Shown: positions 52,919 through 63,605 of the stretch, piece after piece
Layout of the letters: every line of letters starts with the position of its first letter
Position numbering within the stretch: position 1 is the first letter of the stretch
NCBI GenBank assembly: GCA_022925895.1
Contig: JAKSYS010000103.1
Coordinates: forward strand, 1 to 64,000
Source of the DNA: Fragilaria crotonensis
Lineage: Eukaryota; Bacillariophyta; Fragilariophyceae; Fragilariales; Fragilariaceae
Length of the DNA: 64,000 nucleotides
Direction: 5' to 3'
The notes under the pieces: model-generated
Told to the model about the DNA's origin: nothing
The model's input: the letters and a program-made list of their open reading frames with translations, nothing else
Databases searched by the model: none
Position numbers and translations under genes: made by a program

Positions 52919-53637
52919 ATGACATTGAGATTGAGTTCGTCACGCCGCACACTGGCATGGATCGTTTTTCTTGGCTTCCAGACTCATGCGTTTTGTCCAC
53001 AACATTCCCTACCGCGCTACTCACAACAACAAACGAGAAGTTTCATAATTCTCCAGCATGGCGACCCAATTTGCGACTATCATCAAGTTGCCATTCCAAC
53101 GTCTCAACCAGGCCCTCCACGTCAAACAATCAGCGTCGAGGACTTGACACCCAAACTTGCGGAACTTCTCGCAGAAAGTGGCATGCGAAGTGGAGTTGTT
53201 AACGTTATTAGTCGTCACACCACGACGGCGATTTGCATCAACGAGCTAGAGCAACGTCTGGCGCAAGATATCAAAAACTGTTTTTGTCCCTGGCTCCACC
53301 GGACGAACGATCCTCAGTTGAAATGGCAACTCTGTCATCGACGGGTGTGAGGTATCTTCATAATGACATTGATCAACGACCTGATGGTGAGGAAGAAGCA
53401 CAGCGATGTCGCGATAATGGATGGGACATTGATGATCCCGTCGAATTGCAGAAATGGAGGGATCAGGAACCGATCAATGCGCATTCACATCTACTTTCCA
53501 TGTTGGTGGGGAGTAGCGAGAGCATACCTGTTGTGGATGGTAAAATGGTGATAGGACAATGGCAAAGCATCCTACTGGTCGATCTGGATGGTCCTCGAGA
53601 TCGGACTGTAGGTGTACAGTTCTTAGGGTATCGATAA
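52919..53637 (+). CDS. UPF0047/YjbQ-family protein, plastid-targeted, one frame break
   Basis: ATG at 52919. A signal-like N-terminus ([18 protein letters not shown]) with Phe at the cleavage point suggests plastid import. Conserved family segments are split between frames. The first (to about 53277) has [19 protein letters not shown]. The second (from about 53278 to 53637) has [43 protein letters not shown] with the family His pair, and [20 protein letters not shown]. One A appears missing from the run 53273-53277; the whole then reads as about 239 residues. A 38-bp GT-AG intron is formally possible but would remove conserved sequence. Bacterial YjbQ has weak thiamine-phosphate synthase activity; the true role is unsettled. 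Confidence 0.85.
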
Positions 53638-53718
53638 GTTAAAAATCTATAGCACCTACGACTTAGTTCTCTACTACCGAAGAGACCATTCAGTTTGACG
53701 AGACATAATCGGTTTCGG

Positions 53719-54697
53719 TTAAAGACTGAGATTCAGGGAAAGACCAAGATTTCCTGGTCCAACGCCATTCGTAAATCCATTGGGTCCGAGCATAGGAGCA
53801 TACTCATCAGGCACACAACTCAATTGCACATTGGCACGTCCCTGTTGGTACGATCCCTGAACGTTGAAGTTGGTATCCGGGATACGGTATGCCAGGCCCA
53901 TATTCCAAGGAGAGCTTTGCCCGTAAAGCTGCATCTGCAATTGTTGAATCATTTGCTGCTGAGATTGAAGAAACTGCATAGCCGTCTGTTGCTGCTGCGC
54001 AGATTTCATTTGAACCTCTGCTGCCTTCTTACCGGATTCGGCGATATTGTTCATGACAGATTGAAGATAAGAGCGCTCGGCAGCATAATCCCAACCAGAT
54101 CCTTCCCGAGTCGCGGCTTCGGCTCCCTGAGCGAATTGACTGTCGGCCGCCAACATGGCTTCGTACTCGGAAGATCCCGATGTTTTCGACGCGGCTCGGA
54201 ATCGTTGGAGGGCAACCTCACGGAGGAGAGCCAACTGACGCAGGTAAAGAACTTGAAGGGGATAATCGACGGCAGCTTCCAACTCCTCTAGTTTCTTGTC
54301 ATAGGCAGAAGCAGCGACGGCGTTGTCGCCAGCTACTGGGGCATTTTGGGCAAACTCTGCTAGTGCTTGATTGCAGATTGCGTCAGCTTTGGAGCCAAAG
54401 TCTTCCACAATGGAGGCTTCATCGACAACCAATTTTCGCAATTCTTCGATCTATGAGTATATTGCTGTTAGCAGAGTACGTGGCGCGAGTCCTGCATCCC
54501 ATAACATCGCACCCAACACTTACTGATGCCATAGCCTTATCAATAGCTGCAGACTTGACAACCTCCAACTCGGTGGAATAACGTGCCTCCGAAGCTCCGC
54601 CACGTGGTATGCACCATGGAGCGACGGATGATCGCTGAAACCCATGCGTGGACGACACTAACAAGGTGATAAGGAGAAGGTGGCGCGCCATGATCAT
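53719..54697 (-). CDS. Plastid-targeted coiled-coil protein of unknown function
   Basis: Exon 1 (54524-54697) and exon 2 (53719-54450), with a 73-bp intron (GTAAGT...CTCATAG) joining KAMAS to IEELRKLVVDEAS; 301 residues. ATG at 54697 or 54691. The presequence MARHLLLITLLVSSTHG-FQR has Phe after the predicted cleavage. Helices at about 45-150 (LEELEAAVDYPLQVLYLRQL) and a Gln-rich coiled coil at about 200-235 (QQQQTAMQFLQSQQQMIQQL) are followed by a Gly/Asn-rich tail. I do not recognise the family. It could be a plastid membrane-associated or scaffold protein. Confidence 0.75.
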
Positions 54698-55548
54698 GTT
54701 GTTGACCCTTTGATTGATAACAACAATCGATCAAATCGGACTAGTGGTGCCAGGTGCCAGGTGGAAATCAAACACGTACTGTGCCAGTATCTGTAACATC
54801 CATTGAGTGCACTCCCCTTCGTGAGAACGACGGACAGTCATGGGATACGAAAATCACGTTGTCGTGCCGGTAGTGGTACTACCGTATGGTAGTGTTTGTA
54901 GCATGCACTTGCTTATGGTCGTACTAGAGGGCTAGTAGAAAGCGCTCCATACAACATGCTGGCTAGATGAAATCGTATGCGGTAATGCGGTATGATATGC
55001 GTATTCCAAGTTCCAAGGCGCATGGCAGTGGTATGCAGTATCCAGTACAAATTTCTTCGTACGGTACATCGAGTACCCAGTAACTATGTACCGAACTCGG
55101 AGTACAGAGTACAGTACAGCTTTTGGCTTACGAACACTGGATGACTACGAGTACTCGTACCATTTAAAAGGAATAATGTTATCGAAGAATTAGAGCCAAA
55201 TACTGATTTCATTATATAATTTGAAACTTATTTTGAGCTTTCGGTGCGAGAATTCAAATGACTTGTCACGTTTCACTGAAATGCCAGGATTTTTCAACAG
55301 TTCCAATATCGAATCTATGGACATTCAGAGTCACGGAGTCGAGTGGTTCGAAAATGTCTCGGGCCGACGCCATCTGACCATCTGCCGTCACGGCCAGTGA
55401 GACGACTCATTGTATCGTAACTGCTTTTCCTCACATCACGAGTGTATCGCGATGTCTTTGTGATAGTTCCAACGCAGCTAGCCGATTGCATAACGACATC
55501 TAACTTTGTTGTATTGCTTCTCCCCAAGGTCGTTGTAAGAGAGCAATC
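54698..55548. other. 850-bp divergent spacer with palindromes
   Basis: About 54780-55150 is dense in GTAC/ACTCCGAGT palindromes. The right part, next to the PP2C start, is free of them. No gene is seen. Confidence 0.5.
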
Positions 55549-56667
55549 ATGGGAGCTTTGTTGGACAAGCCGGTGACCGACAAGGAAACGGAAGAGGGCG
55601 AATTGGGAGACATTCGATATGCTGTGTCGGGCATGCAAGGATGGAGACCGGAGATGGAGGATACTCACATTGCTTACTTGGACGTTTGTGGTCTCAACGA
55701 TTTCTCAATATTCGGGGTTTTTGACGGTCATGGAGGTTCGTTTACATCACTGTACGTTCAGAAACACTTTCTGGAGGTACTGCAACGACAAGAGCACTTT
55801 CAACTGTACATTTCACTGCCGGCGCAGTCCCTGCGAGATCATCCAATCGGGTTGGAACTCCTCCAATCTTCTATGCTGACGACATTTCTTGAATTGGACG
55901 AAGACATGTCCAAAAATATAGAACGATTAACGATCGAGGACAACGGATCTCACACGGTCGAACGAAGTGGGTGCACAGCCTGCGTTATCGTGGTGACACC
56001 GAATCACATTTTGTGCGTCAACGCTGGAGATTCTCGAGCCATATATAGAACTGGTGGGTATACCGTTCAGCTGAGCTTTGATCACAAGCCACATAATGAG
56101 GAAGAACGTACCCGAATCGAGGCTGCTGGAGGGTACGTTAGCATGAAGCGTGTCGATGGCGATTTGGCAGTAAGTCGAGGACTGGGAGACTTTCAGTTCA
56201 AAGCTTCACCTGAGTTACCCCCTGATCGGCAAAAGGTGACGTGTATTCCTGACTTCGTATTGGTCGATCGAAATATACATCTCGATCAGTTCATTGTTTT
56301 GGCATGCGACGGAATCTGGGACGTTCTCTCATGTCGACAATGTGGAGAGTTAATACAAACGATACTCAACGAGGGTGAGGACGATATATCCCTCGTCGTA
56401 GAAGAGTTGCTCGATGTTTGCTTGGACAGGCAATCCAAGGACAATATGACTGCTCTGTTGGTGGCATTCCCGGCCATGCGGGTAGGGCATGGTGGAGGAG
56501 TTCCAGCAAGGCGTGCCATCCGACAAGCTAGGGTAGCAGAAGAGGAGCGCAAGAAGCAAGCTAAAGAACACGCAAAATTCAAGCTCAAACTAGAAGCAGA
56601 AGAAGTTCGACGACGACTTGCTGCCCGGGCGAGGGAAAGAGAGGAGCACGACACTGATAGTGACTGA
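55549..56667 (+). CDS. PP2C-type protein phosphatase, putative N-myristoylated
   Basis: A 372-residue paralogue of 30529-31800. PP2C motifs in order: GWRPEMEDTHIAYL, FGVFDGHGGSF, GCTACVIVVTPNHIL, NAGDSRAIYR, LSFDHKPHNEE, KRVDGDLAVSRGLGDFQFK, VLACDGIWDVLS and SKDNMTALLVAF. MGALLDKP again fits a myristoylation signal. The C-terminal extension is a short basic/acidic coiled helix (EERKKQAKEHAKFKLKLEAE). The insert between the DGHGG and GSTC/GCTA motifs is shorter than in the first paralogue. Both carry the RNDXXD-like metal residues, so both should be active. Confidence 0.93.
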   Translation: MGALLDKPVTDKETEEGELGDIRYAVSGMQGWRPEMEDTHIAYLDVCGLNDFSIFGVFDGHGGSFTSLYVQKHFLEVLQRQEHFQLYISLPAQSLRDHPIGLELLQSSMLTTFLELDEDMSKNIERLTIEDNGSHTVERSGCTACVIVVTPNHILCVNAGDSRAIYRTGGYTVQLSFDHKPHNEEERTRIEAAGGYVSMKRVDGDLAVSRGLGDFQFKASPELPPDRQKVTCIPDFVLVDRNIHLDQFIVLACDGIWDVLSCRQCGELIQTILNEGEDDISLVVEELLDVCLDRQSKDNMTALLVAFPAMRVGHGGGVPARRAIRQARVAEEERKKQAKEHAKFKLKLEAEEVRRRLAARAREREEHDTDSD

Positions 56668-57165
56668 GCGGACGACCTAACGATTTCGCATCCTCACGAT
56701 GTTTCGATCGTACGCGATACCAAATGAGATCCGACCTGGCGCAGCCCTATCTATCGCAAAGATCTGCATGAGTCGCTCAAACGCTGCATGACGTCGAACG
56801 TCCCCACCACGCTACCTCCGAATGGTCACCCAGATGGAGCGGACCGTAGTCACTGAACACGGATCGATCGTTTGCATCCGCAGTCAAACGTGACCGAGAC
56901 CTTTTGACCAATTCGGTATAGCTCTAAACAGCGTATCGGCTAATTAGAGTGATGACTCAGCTATGCAGTCTTGAGGTCTGCCTTCACGTATCCATAGGAA
57001 GCATTTCGACGAAAGGCCGAAGGCGAGCCTTGAACTGAGATTGCGAATAGACAAGCTTTCAGATGTATGTGGTGATGAGCATGTTGTGGACACTGAGACT
57101 AGCCAGGTACTTTGCCTATCGCGATGGCACACATATAACGATTACTTTACTTTTCCATGAAATTC
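56668..57165. other. Convergent intergenic spacer, nothing recognised
   Basis: About 500 relatively GC-rich bases between convergent genes; no supported ORF and no palindrome cluster. Confidence 0.4.
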
Positions 57166-59357
57166 TCAAACTGAGCTCGCACAGCTAGCATCGTCGTCGG
57201 TAGGCTGCATGAAGTGATTTTTCATCGGCGGAAGTGGCGAACATGAGCATGGGTCGATTCCATGCAAACGCACACCGACCAGCATTTGCTCAGGCAACTC
57301 ATCCGCTGCGTTTCCTTGAACCACGAAACCAAGATCCAAAGTCAACACATTCGTGTGACTTCGGGTGACACTCAAGATGCCACGAGCTGCAGAGCTGGAA
57401 ACAATATCCAAGTCAGCCTCGAGGTATAGCTCCTTACCCTTAGAAGCCTTCTCATACACCCAATTAACAGGCAACTTGTTGCCGATAATGGCAGGCTTTC
57501 CGCCGACGACGCTCTTAACAACCCATGGGCCTTCAACCACGACAGGGACAATCTTGAGGGTCTTGTTCTTTGTCTCTTGGTCACTCTCCAAAAAGCGACA
57601 AACGCAGCGCTCCCCAGCCGACATTTTACTGGTATCCGGAACGTCACCATCAAAGTCGTATTCGTATCGCTTGCGCACGAATGGAATAAAGCGCTCTGGG
57701 ATCTCAAAGTAGGAAACGAACACTCCCCAAGGAAGGCGAAAATTAATAATGAGAGTTGGTTTCTCACGAAGCGCTCCGCCCATGACACCAGAGTTGCTTC
57801 CAATGTTCTCTGGGCAAGCGTCGGTGAGAAAGAGATCCACTGCACGAGCAGGAAACAAGAATTCTCCCGACTCGATTTTCTTCTTATCAACGAGATAGTT
57901 TGGACCACGAACATGAAAGTTGGTAAAGTCAGGAACAGACCAGCAGTTGAAATGTGAACCCAACTTAGCCCCTGGCGGAAACATGTCCATTGGGGACTTC
58001 GTCAATGGGTCTTCATGGCCTTCTTCCAATACTGACTCAGTCATAATACCGGCACCTTGGTTGTCAATGGCGAACGTTCTCGGTCCAACCTGGAGTGAAC
58101 GTCGAATCAAGCCGGTGCTTGATACGGTTCTCGGAGTTCGAGGATTCGCGAATGCAACAATTGGCTTTGGCATGGCGGCGGGGGTATCGATGCCGCTCTG
58201 TGATGGACGCGGCATATGTAAGCCTACGCAAAAGAGAGCAAAGCCCAGCAACAGGGCGACATCGAAATCGACCGTGACAGCAACGTGTGATGAAATCTTG
58301 AGGCCAATGGCTGCGGCGATGAAAATTGCCAGAAAGGCGTATGGACTGTTCTCAATCAATTTTCCGAGAACGTTACCCTCAGCGAATTGCACGGTTGGAA
58401 CTGGCTTGGAATAGTTCGGGACGAGCTTGCTCTCGGGGTGCGCATCTTCAAGAACCAAAGTAGCCCCTTCCCCAACTTTGGAAAGCATCTCATTGTCCAC
58501 AGCCCGATCCTCGACGGATCTTCGATATTTTCGGCTGATTGGAATCACAGGCGACGTGACAGTTTTGGACGAATGGTGCGTATTGAGTTTGGGTGTAGAA
58601 TTGGCTGGATCCACAGTGTCGACGACGGTCGGTCGCTTGATATGTTTAAAAAGAGTCTTCAACGGAGTCACTGGATTTGGAACTCGAAAGGGTCACTTTC
58701 CTGGACCATAGGGGGGAGCGATTCTTCATCTTCCTCCACATGATCGGTCATGAAGAATGTTTCCACAAGATGCGCCGTGGCACGAACGGAGGCAGTCGAA
58801 TTCTCGATCGACTTGGGAAAGTGTTGCAGAAGGATTTCCAAGGTGTCGTTAAGCGTTTGTGCTCGCTGCTTCGCCATAGACTTGACATAGTTGAAGTTGA
58901 CCTTTCCCAAATACTCCATCTTTTGAGCCTCAACAAGGTGTTCCACAGACAGAACGAAGTGAATCATGTCCTTGTCATCGTTCGATAGATCACGATCCCC
59001 CTGTTTCAGCTTTTTCTCCACTCCTTTTTTGAGCTTAGATACGAGGGAACGAAAGGCGTTGTACGTCTTGCATATTCTACAAAGTGATTCGAGGGCAACG
59101 AGAGCATGAGCGCAAATAATACAGTATTCTTCCAATGGATTGCAATATTACCAGGTACTACTTTACTCCGAGAGTACTTACTTAAAAGAATCAAAATTTG
59201 CATGACTGATCTTGTCAGACTTTGGTTTCACGGCAATAATGTAGTCCGTCTCGACTGCCATACCCCCATGAATACGATAATGATCGAATTCGACGACATG
59301 GGCTTCGACGTTGTGGTGCATCATCGCCACAAGAAGCGCATTTTCAATGCCTGACAT
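57166..59357 (-). CDS. PX-like plus DUF1336 (EDR2 C-terminal) protein, one frame break
   Basis: Exon 1 59182-59357 (ATG 59357), a 105-bp intron (GTAAGT...TTTGTAG, 59077-59181), and exon 2 57166-59076. Exon 1 plus the start of exon 2 reads VEFDHYRIHGG...SFKICKTYNAFRSLVSKLKK, which has the look of a PX phosphoinositide-binding domain. A helical region follows. The frame then breaks at the G run 58690-58692 (one base short), beyond which DPFRVPNPVTPLK would continue into the long second frame. The remainder has two hydrophobic helices (AFLAIFIAAAIGLKI; VALLLGFALFCVGLHM) and then DUF1336: SHFNCWSVPDFTNFHVRGPN, KPTLIINFRLPWGVF, CRFLESDQETKNKTLKIVPV and LDLGFVVQG. About 695 residues. The family links to lipid-dependent membrane traffic and defence in plants. 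Confidence 0.85.
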
Positions 59358-59597
59358 GGTGCAAGTCAGTTCGAAGTTTGAACAACCTCCTGTTAACGAT
59401 GGTTATTGATTTCACAACAACAAGCAATGCAAGAATTTCGGTATCATACCTTCTACTACCGATAGTACCAGGTACCACCTACTCGGAGTACCACTCTATG
59501 TGCAGCATCTGGCATCTGGATTCTGGATACGCTTTCCTGCTACCGGAAGATTCTGTCATATGAACTGTAACCAGAAGACAGAAGTGATATGTTATTG
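59358..59597. other. Spacer with GTAC-type palindromes
   Basis: Contains GGTACCACCTACTCGGAGTA near 59471 and related motifs, then the left end of the TIR element. Confidence 0.5.
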
Positions 59598-61227
59598 AGA
59601 GTTCCGGGCTAAAGGAAATCCATTAGAGATTTCCCTTAGCATTGACTCAGAACCGGTTCTGAGTCAAAGTTAACGGAAAAGTTAAAGGATTTCCTTTAGC
59701 ACTTAACCGAAATTTGCCGAATTTCGCCGACCTAAGGACTACGATTTCCCTTAAGGATTTCCCTTAGCTGGTTTCTCTTCCACGTGTTCGCTTCATCGTT
59801 TTTGAGCTCCACGTGTAACATCATTTAGGTGCAGCTCTGGTAGATCTCACTACAGAATAGACTTCACATCCGCAGAAAAATCCGTCCATCCCCGCAGAAT
59901 GCAGATGCAATGCAATGAGAGAAACTAAAACAGATTGCTGCATCCTGCATGGAATGAGGACCAAAGTTGACTAGAAGTATGAACAAGTCATGCGGGAAGT
60001 GCAGCTGCAAAAGACGAGAGTCTTCACTGTCGAAGAATGCGTCTGTGATGAGACTCGAGTTTCGCCGACACGATTTGAGCGAATCAGGAGCCAGTATCGA
60101 CATCAACATCTCAACAGCGGCTTCACTTCAGACTACAAGATTTTGTCAGCTTCTTGTTCGTTATATAAATCAGACATGTGCAAAGTTTGGCTGCAAAAGG
60201 TAAGAGTCTTCATCCTCAACGAAATGCGGTTGTGATTAGACTCGAATTGTGCTGACACGATTCGAACAAGTGAGGAGCCCGCATCCACATCGATATCTTA
60301 ACAACGGCTACACTTCAGACTACAAGAATTTGTCAGCTTCTTGTTCGTTATATAAATCAGACATGTGCAAAGTTTGGCTGCGAAAGGTAAGAGTCTTCAT
60401 CCTCAACGAAATGCGTTTATGATGAGACTCGAGTTTTGCCTACACGATTCGAACACGTGAGGAGCCAGCATCGACATCAACATCTTAACCACGGCTACAC
60501 TTCAGACTACAAGATTTTGCCAGCTTCTTGTTACTTATACTAGAAAGGCATGCACAAAGTTTGGCTGGGAGAGATGAGAGTCTTCATCCTCAAAGAAATG
60601 CGTTTGTGGTTAGACTCGAGCTTTGCTAACGAGTCTCGAACAAATTACGAGCCAGCATCGGCATCAACATCTTAACAACAGCCATAAGTAAGGCAAGAAG
60701 ACTTTTTCAGCTTCTTGTCAATTTTATATGAACAATGCATGTGCAATGTTTGGTTGTAATTTCTTTGTTATAAGAGCACTGTATTTGTGTTAGCCGTTGC
60801 CATCATCCTGGGAGAAATCTTGGATTGCCGTATCCTGATTCCTGATGTTCTCCTACACATCCTTTCTAATGCAATGAGGGCGTTGCAAAATGGAAAGAAC
60901 AACAAGGAGCAGAGTCTTTAAGGGACAAGTGGACCTGCCATCATCAAATACAGCAGCAGTCTGGCTCAAGGGCAGAGCTCCATTATCGACATGATATGTT
61001 GCTTTGCGATGTGATCGCGTGGTGAGCATTTTGATATGCCATGTTTTTTCTGGAATACTGCTCTGTATGCTTGTCTGCATTCCTGGGGAAAATGAAGCTA
61101 AGGGAAAAGCTTAGCTGTCTGATCCTACCCGGACGATGTTTGCTAAAGGATATCCTTGAGAGATTTCCCTTGGCTCCATATCAAAGGGTTACGGATACTT
61201 AAAGGATTTCCTTTAGCCCGGAACTCT
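59598..61227. mobile_element. 1.6-kb non-autonomous TIR element with internal tandem repeats
   Basis: Perfect 24-bp terminal inverted repeats: 59598-59621 begins AGAGTTCCGGGCTAAAGG and 61204-61227 is its inverse. Subterminal regions on both sides carry variants of GATTTCCCTTAGC or GGATTTCCTTTAGC. The centre is four long tandem repeats (listed separately) with no coding gene. No convincing target duplication was found (flanks TGTTATTG and AATTATAT). It looks like a MITE or foldback-type element moved by a transposase elsewhere. Confidence 0.75.
60002..60760 (+). repeat. Four ~187-bp tandem repeats inside the TIR element
   Basis: Aligned anchors CTGCAAAAG / CTGCGAAAG / CTGGGAGAG lie at 60005, 60191, 60378 and 60565 (periods 186, 187, 187), with the last unit ending near 60750. 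Each carries AGAGTCTTCA, GAGACTCGAG, CATCAACATC and CAGCTTCTTGT. The second and third units are the most alike. Confidence 0.85.
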
Positions 61228-61600
61228 AATTATATGTGTTACCAATATGTTGGTATGTAGGATTCTAAGCATACTGGAGTCAGGAGTACTCCAGTACCGA
61301 ACGAAGGAGTCTCCTACTACTCCGTACCCAGTACGGTCGTACTCCAGTATACCATACTACACGGAGTCTCGCCAGAGTATGATACTCCAGTACAATTGTA
61401 CTTGTAATCCAGTACGGAGCGCTATTCCTCCAGTACACATGTATACAATGTACTCGGAGTACAAATCAAAACCTCTACTGGTATAAGAGGAGCTTCTTGT
61501 GCTGTACAACGAGGTATTCCCATGTCTGCGTGTACTGTGTATTGTGTACTGTACCAAATTGCAAATGCTGATGACTGGAATGGCTTTATCTCGGCAGAAA
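61228..61600. repeat. Dense GTAC/ACTCCAGTAC palindrome cluster
   Basis: About 300 bases in which motifs such as TACTCCAGTAC, GTACTCCAGT and CGGAGTAC recur many times in both orientations. It is the densest example of the spacer motif in the window. Confidence 0.7.
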
Positions 61601-63605
61601 CGTCAATGTTTTACAACAATTCTTGTATCATTGATCCTTCATCACCATGTCAACAGCAATGAAGAATGATCAAAGTACGGGAGCAAGATCCAAATTGCCT
61701 ATCGATGATATACAAGTCTTCGTTTTTCTTTTGCTGGTTCAAAGTCGTGTATAAATATGTATTCAGCATAGTATATACAATATTTTGTATTCTGCTCTTA
61801 ATTTTTTGACAAGAGTTTGATGAGTAAATGGTCAATCAAAATTCGTATTGGACAGGGTTTTGAACAAGCTGTTTTTACCACACAATTTGGAACAAATGCC
61901 AAGTGGAATTCTCTCAAACATATTAAAATATTCAGAACTGAAGCTTGTAGAAATTTGGAGGGCATCCTCGACGTGTGAAAAAGGTCGTACAACAATGTTT
62001 TGACGTCTCATCTACAGTATGCGTATTTAAGAGAATTGAGCAATTAAATTGCTTTTTCTATCAGCAGAACATATCTCTATTTGTTGACTAATGAGAGCTT
62101 TATAATAGGTCACGGTGTGAAATTATGGAAAATGGATTGTTTTTTGCGTAGAGGTCCTTGAATATCACAAAAAGGTTGTTCAAAGCCATTTTATTGGGAC
62201 AAAGCCATTTTTATGTGGCATAGGTACAGTGTACACGGCTTGTTTCAAACAGAGCCCACATACTAAAGAAACAAAACACAGATCCAATAGTCTAAAAATA
62301 CTGATGAAGCTCAATTTCTTGAAAGAATACAAGAGATTGACACCAATGCTTTGTCTCATCCATTTTGCTTCTCAGTCTTTGCGAGTGCAGTATTTAGAGA
62401 AGACACAACACTATTATTAAAGCAAGTGCTACCATGGCAACTATTGTAGCTATCATACATGTTCTTTTACCTTTGACTCAATAACTTTTAGCTGTGTCCT
62501 GCTCCAGCATTGCCTCAAATCAAATTAAAGCACCACCTAGTAAGAATCCATTTGCTGCCATTATTTATGTTGTTGCAAACAATCAAACAGAAACACAGAA
62601 GCCAAATTTTGAGAAGAGCGCTTTGATACTATTGATGCAGTGCTGAGATAGCTGGACAAAAATGATAGTAGTAGTAGGTCCGATTTCCGTTGTAGCTTTC
62701 CCAGCAAGTGAACTCTAAACTGTTTCAGATCCTTCTTTACTGGTAGACCAGCATGCGGTGCCATAGCAGCACTGACATCAGGATACTTTTGACCTAGATG
62801 ACAATCGTAGATTTCTTCCAAGATTTGATGGCAGAGGATAGGAGCTGTAGTACTGTTGTGGTTACTATCTCATTTTTAGTACGGGCATTGGGCACTGTAT
62901 CGTACCGCTAGCCTTAACCCCTGCAATTCTAAGTTAGGTCTCTCCTTCCCAGTGTATCATAAAGTTGTTAACCTCTATTTTTTATGCATACGACGAATCA
63001 TAGTCGGTACTGTAGAAGGTGGAGGCGCGCCGGCCAGATCTAATAAAATTAACCGCAGTGCCTACTATCGTTAGAATTTAGAATGCATCATTAAACGTGG
63101 GAAGGACACAGGACTGATCTTTGTAAGCATACATGAATGACGAAGAAGAGGCAGACATAGCGAAATACGGTGGTATAATAAGTCCATGGTGGTAATTGTA
63201 CGCTTGTATGTACGGCTTCTTCCTGTGACTGTGGACTTTGGAGCCGAAGCCTACATCGCCCAATCTTTCAGATCTCCCGAGCGGAATTTATGGCGTTACT
63301 TGGGGGTTAATAGATTCTTTCTTCAATTTTTTGTGGCTGCCTGCAAAAATTTCGTCGATTCGTTTGCCGCCTGCTCGCTGATCATCCTCTGAAATCGGCC
63401 AATCCAACCAGTTTCTTTTCGATACTACCGTGCCAGCACAACCCGTCAAGGCAGTCTAGCCACCATGTAACACTTTACGGACCCGACTTCAGTCTCTTGA
63501 CAAGGAGGTAGAAGATTCCGTACATGTGGCAATATTGAGCCAACCAAACCTATGAGATCTACTTGGTAGAATGCCGTTGTCGATAATAGCAGGTAACACA
63601 CCACT
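61601..63605. other. 2-kb AT-rich region without a supported gene
   Basis: Short frames only (largest 86 codons, 62561-62821 on the minus strand, with no recognisable character). It contains one relative of the big element's right end at 62175-62224, listed separately. Confidence 0.5.
62175..62224 (+). repeat. Diverged relative of the right end of the 13.9-kb element
   Basis: GTTCAAAGCCATTTTATTGG, then GACAAAGCCATTTTT and TGTGGCATAGGTAC, lines up with 25830-25873 (GTCCTAAGCCATTTTATTGG, TTCTAAGCCCTTTTT, AGGTGGTAC). It is probably an end relic of the same family. No partner end was found inside the window. Confidence 0.55.

Noticed and set aside
53278-53316. 38-bp GT-AG intron in the UPF0047 gene
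   Set aside because: It would be far shorter than the other introns (70-105 bp) and would remove conserved sequence (LAPPDERS).
62561-62821. 86-codon minus-strand ORF
   Set aside because: No domain and no conserved-looking composition; it lies in AT-rich sequence near an element relic.
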